Shown here: one piece after another, positions 4,614 to 7,395 of the stretch | How positions within the stretch are numbered: the stretch's first letter is position 1 | Layout: every line of letters begins with the position of its first letter | Origin: Candidatus Pacearchaeota archaeon | GTDB taxonomy: Archaea > Nanobdellota > Nanobdellia > Pacearchaeales > GW2011-AR1 | DNA length: 7,395 bases | NCBI GenBank assembly: GCA_030699205.1 | Contig: JAUYJY010000036.1 | Coordinates: 1-7,395, forward strand | Reading direction: 5' to 3' | The notes under the pieces: model-generated | What the model was told of the DNA's origin: nothing | Database searches by the model: none | The model's input: the letters and a program-made list of their open reading frames with translations, nothing else | Translations under genes and position numbers: made by a program

Positions 4614-5774
4614 ATGAGAATTGGATACACAATTTACCCTGAGGCTATTCAAAAATTGGAATCTTCTGGAATAGCGGAGAAAATTAGAAAAAAAGTTGCT
4701 AAACATGAAATAGGAGTTCAGGATTTTATTAGCAATGACGATTTAGTTGAAATTGTAAATGATATGCAGAAAGGCGGTTGGTTTGATGGAATTCCTGAAG
4801 AACAAAGGAAATCTTTTAGGGAAGGCATGAATTCTATTTTTAAATCAAGAGATAGTCATCCGTGGAGAGTTAAGAGGAAAGATGGAACAGAGTTGACTGA
4901 AGTAGCTGAACTTGAAGACTTACTTGCAATGATTGGTGGCGATGCTAGCGTCGTTTTAAGAAAAAAAGATTTATGGAAATTTGATAAGTTTGGTTTCAGA
5001 AGTCTTACTGATCTTCCTGGTTGTGTTGCGGCTTTTATGAGTAATGAATCTAATACTTTTCTTTCAAAGGAAGGTTATAGATGGAATACAACTTGGTCAG
5101 ATGGCACTATTAGGGAGACCCATATTACAGGAGATATGCATTGTGATTTAAGAGTTCTTCAAATCGATAGAACTCCTTATGAAACTTTTGACCCTTTGGG
5201 AAATATGGTTTCTTATAGGCCCGAACTTAGGTTCGATGAAGCTAATGTTATTGGTTATCATTCTACTGAATCTGCATTTTTAGCATCGGTTATTAGATGG
5301 ATTGAACAAAATAAAATTAAATCTGAAACATTAGAAGATAAAGCAAAAGAAGCAATTGAATTTGCGAAGTCATTAGGTCAAACTATTGGAAATACTACTG
5401 AACATTTGTTTGGAAGAGATCTTTCTTATGCAATGAGGGAGTTTATAGTTTGTGGATATCCTTTAGAAACAATAGATGAAAAGAATTTAGAACGCACTCC
5501 GACAGTTCATAGCGTTGCAACTAATCATGATAGCATATATGGGATTTATACAAATAAAAATGGAGAATTATTATTTGTGCGTGTACCTAGAGATGAAAAG
5601 GGTAAGTTAAGTCTTAGAGCAAGATTTTTACCTTCTGAAGCAGACCATTTGGTAAAAGGGATACTTTATCAGGCAGCCAAGGGTTTAGGTAGAACATCTG
5701 TTGCTCAATTAATAGCTGGTATGCAGTATAGATTTTCTTCAGAATATGATTCTGATATGAAAAGAGAATTTTAG
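4614..5774 (+). CDS. Hypothetical 386-aa soluble protein, orphan
   Basis: I cannot assign a family. The protein is long and uninterrupted with codon use like its neighbours, so it is surely coding. There is no signal peptide or membrane segment. Residues 1-80 look helical and charged. Residues 81-330 are rich in aromatic and beta-prone segments, including HPWRVKRKDGTEL (82-94), WSDGTIRETHITGDMHCDL (161-179) and HDSIYGIYTNKNGELLFVRV (305-324). Between them lies a helical insert (about 220-280). H170, H176, C177 and D178 cluster and could bind a metal, but this is only a guess. Cysteines are at 137, 177 and 280. I use ATG 4614 on the strength of the TATA box; TTG 4602 would add four residues. 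Its TAG stop overlaps the hisS TAA stop by four bases (5771-5774). Confidence 0.8.
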   Translation: MRIGYTIYPEAIQKLESSGIAEKIRKKVAKHEIGVQDFISNDDLVEIVNDMQKGGWFDGIPEEQRKSFREGMNSIFKSRDSHPWRVKRKDGTELTEVAELEDLLAMIGGDASVVLRKKDLWKFDKFGFRSLTDLPGCVAAFMSNESNTFLSKEGYRWNTTWSDGTIRETHITGDMHCDLRVLQIDRTPYETFDPLGNMVSYRPELRFDEANVIGYHSTESAFLASVIRWIEQNKIKSETLEDKAKEAIEFAKSLGQTIGNTTEHLFGRDLSYAMREFIVCGYPLETIDEKNLERTPTVHSVATNHDSIYGIYTNKNGELLFVRVPRDEKGKLSLRARFLPSEADHLVKGILYQAAKGLGRTSVAQLIAGMQYRFSSEYDSDMKREF

Positions 5775-6997
5775 CTTTTCTTTAACTTTGATATAATCGT
5801 CTTTTCTGTCAATAATGATTCTTCCCCTGACTGCATGTTTTTTATTTTGAATTTCTTTTTTGTTATTTCTTCTTCGCCTATGAAAATTGCGTATGGGATT
5901 TCAAGAGAGTTTGCATATTCAAGGGCTTTTCCTGGTTTTCCGAATGAAATTTCGCAGGAGATATTGTTTTTTCTTAGTTTTTTTGCAAGTGAAATTGATT
6001 CCTTATTTTTATTTAATGAAACTAATATTGCCTTTGTTTTTTCTGTTTTTACTTTTGCGAGGTTTGTTAATCTTTCTAATCCAAATGAAATTCCAACTGC
6101 GGGAATTTCTCTGTTTAGGTATTTCCCTGCTGTTTTGTCATATCTACCACCCGCCGCAATAGAATCTTTTGTGCCTTCTATTTTTATTTCAAAAACATTT
6201 CCCGTATAATAAGAAAATCCTCTAACCATAAAGGGATTAAATTTTATTTTGAAGCCATATACTTGAGATAATTTCCTTAATTTTTCTATTTCTTCTGCCC
6301 CTTCAAATATGTTCTTTACAAAAAAATCAAGTGGTTTTTCTAATAGTTTGAATAAAGTAATTATCTGATTTGCGTCTGCATATTTCCTTAGATTTGCTTT
6401 TATAGTGTCTTCTCCCGCCTTATCAAGTTTGTCTAATTCTCTCATCACGCTTATTTTATTTTCTATTTTGACGCTTTCAATAATTGAGTTAATTAGCTTC
6501 CTGTTATTTATTTCAATTATTGGTTTTATATTTAGTTCATTTAATATATCTGAAAACAAAGAGATGCATTCTGCATCTGATTCTATTGATGAGTCTCCGA
6601 TTATATCTGCGTCGCATTGGGTAAATTCGCGAAACCTGTTTGATGAAGTCGGCTCGTCTCTAAATACAGAACCTATTTGGTATCTTTTAAATGGCAGTTT
6701 TAGATTTGGGTTTTGTTTTAAGATTCTTGGAAGCTGGAAAGTAAATTCATATCTCAACCCGAGGTTTCTGGAACCGCGGTCTTTTAATCTAAATCTGTCC
6801 GATACCGCTTCATCCTCTTTTTCAATGGTTGCATCAGTGCGCATTAGTTCATCAAATTCAATTGTTGGAGTTTCAATTGGCAGAAATCCATATAGTTTGA
6901 AGTATCTTTCAATTACTTCTTTTATCTTTGCTCTTTCTCTTGCTTTTTCAGGTAAAAAATCCTGAAATCCTTTAACTGTTTCTGGTTCGTATATCAT
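5771..6997 (-). CDS. hisS: Histidyl-tRNA synthetase, class II
   Basis: HisRS charges tRNA-His with histidine using ATP. The 408-aa protein, a normal to slightly short length, has the class II catalytic core. Motif 1 lies around GFLPIETPTIE (37-47), and LRYEFTFQLPR (81-91) stands where HisRS enzymes line the active site. Motif 2 is FRDE (112-115) with RFREFTQCDADIIG (121-134). The HisRS-specific blocks are MVRGFSYYTG (257-266) and AAGGRYD (281-287), and motif 3 is GISFGLERL (302-310). The anticodon-binding domain spans about 321-408. The first HisRS block reads RGFSYYTG where many homologues have RGLDYYTG; the catalytic Arg259 is kept. Unlike its neighbours it seems to have a short leader with a Shine-Dalgarno sequence. 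It converges on the 386-aa gene with a 4-base overlap. Confidence 0.96.
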   Translation of the reverse strand: MIYEPETVKGFQDFLPEKARERAKIKEVIERYFKLYGFLPIETPTIEFDELMRTDATIEKEDEAVSDRFRLKDRGSRNLGLRYEFTFQLPRILKQNPNLKLPFKRYQIGSVFRDEPTSSNRFREFTQCDADIIGDSSIESDAECISLFSDILNELNIKPIIEINNRKLINSIIESVKIENKISVMRELDKLDKAGEDTIKANLRKYADANQIITLFKLLEKPLDFFVKNIFEGAEEIEKLRKLSQVYGFKIKFNPFMVRGFSYYTGNVFEIKIEGTKDSIAAGGRYDKTAGKYLNREIPAVGISFGLERLTNLAKVKTEKTKAILVSLNKNKESISLAKKLRKNNISCEISFGKPGKALEYANSLEIPYAIFIGEEEITKKKFKIKNMQSGEESLLTEKTIISKLKKS

Positions 6998-7008
6998 TTT
7001 TCTAAATT

Positions 7009-7014
7009 CTCCTT
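7009..7014 (-). promoter_or_regulatory. Shine-Dalgarno sequence of hisS
   Basis: AAGGAG on the minus strand ends 11 bases before the hisS ATG at 6997. The spacing is slightly long but usable. It is the clearest ribosome-binding site ahead of a single (non-operon) gene here, and it supports the chosen start. Confidence 0.55.
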
Positions 7015-7043
7015 TGTAAATATAACTATATGAGAACTTAAGG

Positions 7044-7051
7044 GTTTAAAA
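7044..7051 (-). promoter_or_regulatory. TATA box of hisS
   Basis: TTTTAAAC on the minus strand predicts transcription starting near 7022, giving a leader of about 25 bases that contains the Shine-Dalgarno sequence. An alternative AT-rich box near 7020-7032 would give an almost leaderless message. Confidence 0.45.
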
Positions 7052-7299
7052 GATTTTTTAGAATTTTGGTTTTCACTAAGAAAAAGCTCTCTGCCTTTAA
7101 TTATGGGGAAACCTCCAAAATTTCATGTTTATTCATCATTTTTATGACTTTTAAGTCTTTTGTTTTTTTTTGAACTTTTCGCGAGATTTAATTATACTCT
7201 TGTTCAGGATAAAGAATTAGGGAAAGATTATTTTTGGTGATTGATTTTAATATATATAGCAGAAGACAAAATATAGATAATTCTGATAATTGGAACACT
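7052..7299. other. Intergenic region between hisS promoter and right repeat; no convincing gene
   Basis: I see no supportable gene here. A frame from ATG 7103 gives 14 residues (MGKPPKFHVYSSFL) and stops at TGA 7145-7147. It then stays open to another TGA at 7238-7240, crossing a run of nine T (7163-7171). No TATA box stands at the right distance from 7103. The T9 run could terminate plus-strand transcription. AATATATATA at 7249-7258 is a good plus-strand TATA candidate that would start a transcript near 7280, into the right-hand repeat. AATTCTG, a motif of the repeat, also occurs just outside it at 7279-7285. Confidence 0.45.
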
Positions 7300-7395
7300 A
7301 TTTGTCCAGAATTCTCTATCTGTACAATTCTGAAAATAATTGTGCTAATCAACAGAATTGTCCATATTTTGAACAGTTTTTTGTTCTTCCGCTAA
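7300..7395. repeat. Right copy of the 96-bp direct repeat
   Basis: This copy matches 1-96 except T at 7337 in place of C, which turns the ACAATTGT palindrome into ATAATTGT. The match runs to the last base of the window, so the true right-hand limit of the repeat is not visible. Confidence 0.9.

Noticed and set aside
5835..6965. Several plus-strand ORFs of 91-186 codons
   Set aside because: They lie opposite hisS, encode hydrophobic Phe/Ser/Leu-rich sequence typical of antisense shadows, and have no promoter or family match.
7103..7240. Frame starting MGKPPKFHVYSSFL with an internal TGA and a second open part ending in GKDYFW
   Set aside because: It needs TGA readthrough and crosses a nine-T run, lacks a properly placed TATA box or ribosome-binding site, and resembles no family I know. 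Kept only as a note in the intergenic entry.

Overview
The window reads as AT-rich archaeal chromosome. The evidence is an archaeal/eukaryotic-type information-processing cluster (PIN nuclease, RNA polymerase Rpo7/RpoE', Spt4, ribosomal proteins S24e and S27ae), an archaeal-type ScpA, TATA-box promoters placed about 25 bp before start codons, and archaeal-type histidyl-tRNA synthetase. Small proteins, short spacers and a high share of unrecognisable ORFs suggest a DPANN lineage (Pacearchaeota/Woesearchaeota-like). That placement is an inference, not a proof.

Layout: (1) 1-205 holds one copy of a 96-bp repeat, a 13-bp inverted repeat and a promoter. (2) 206-1959, plus strand, holds the PIN gene and then a compact rpo7-spt4-rps24e-rps27ae operon, a neighbourhood conserved in many archaea. 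(3) 1993-2562, minus strand, is an orphan 189-aa gene whose 5' half is unusually GC-rich. (4) 2563-2866 is a 304-bp gap with a GC-rich hairpin that I propose as a small minus-strand RNA. (5) 2867-3808, plus, is scpA. (6) 3805-4392, minus, is a gene for an exported Cys-containing protein interrupted by one in-frame TGA. (7) 4460-4564 is a doubtful 34-aa ORF. (8) 4614-5774, plus, is an orphan 386-aa protein. (9) 5771-6997, minus, is hisS. (10) 6998-7299 is non-coding as far as I can tell. (11) 7300-7395 repeats bases 1-96 with one mismatch.

Functionally, the first operon joins transcription (Rpo7, Spt4) with ribosome building (S24e, S27ae) and probably rRNA processing (PIN). ScpA serves chromosome organisation and HisS serves translation. 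The remaining genes are orphans. Most genes appear to have leaderless mRNAs: a TATA-like box is centred 24-25.5 bp upstream of six chosen start codons. hisS is the exception, with a leader and a Shine-Dalgarno sequence.

The points most worth following are the near-identical repeats at both window ends, the GC-rich hairpin with 16S-tail-like sequence, and the TGA-interrupted exported protein.
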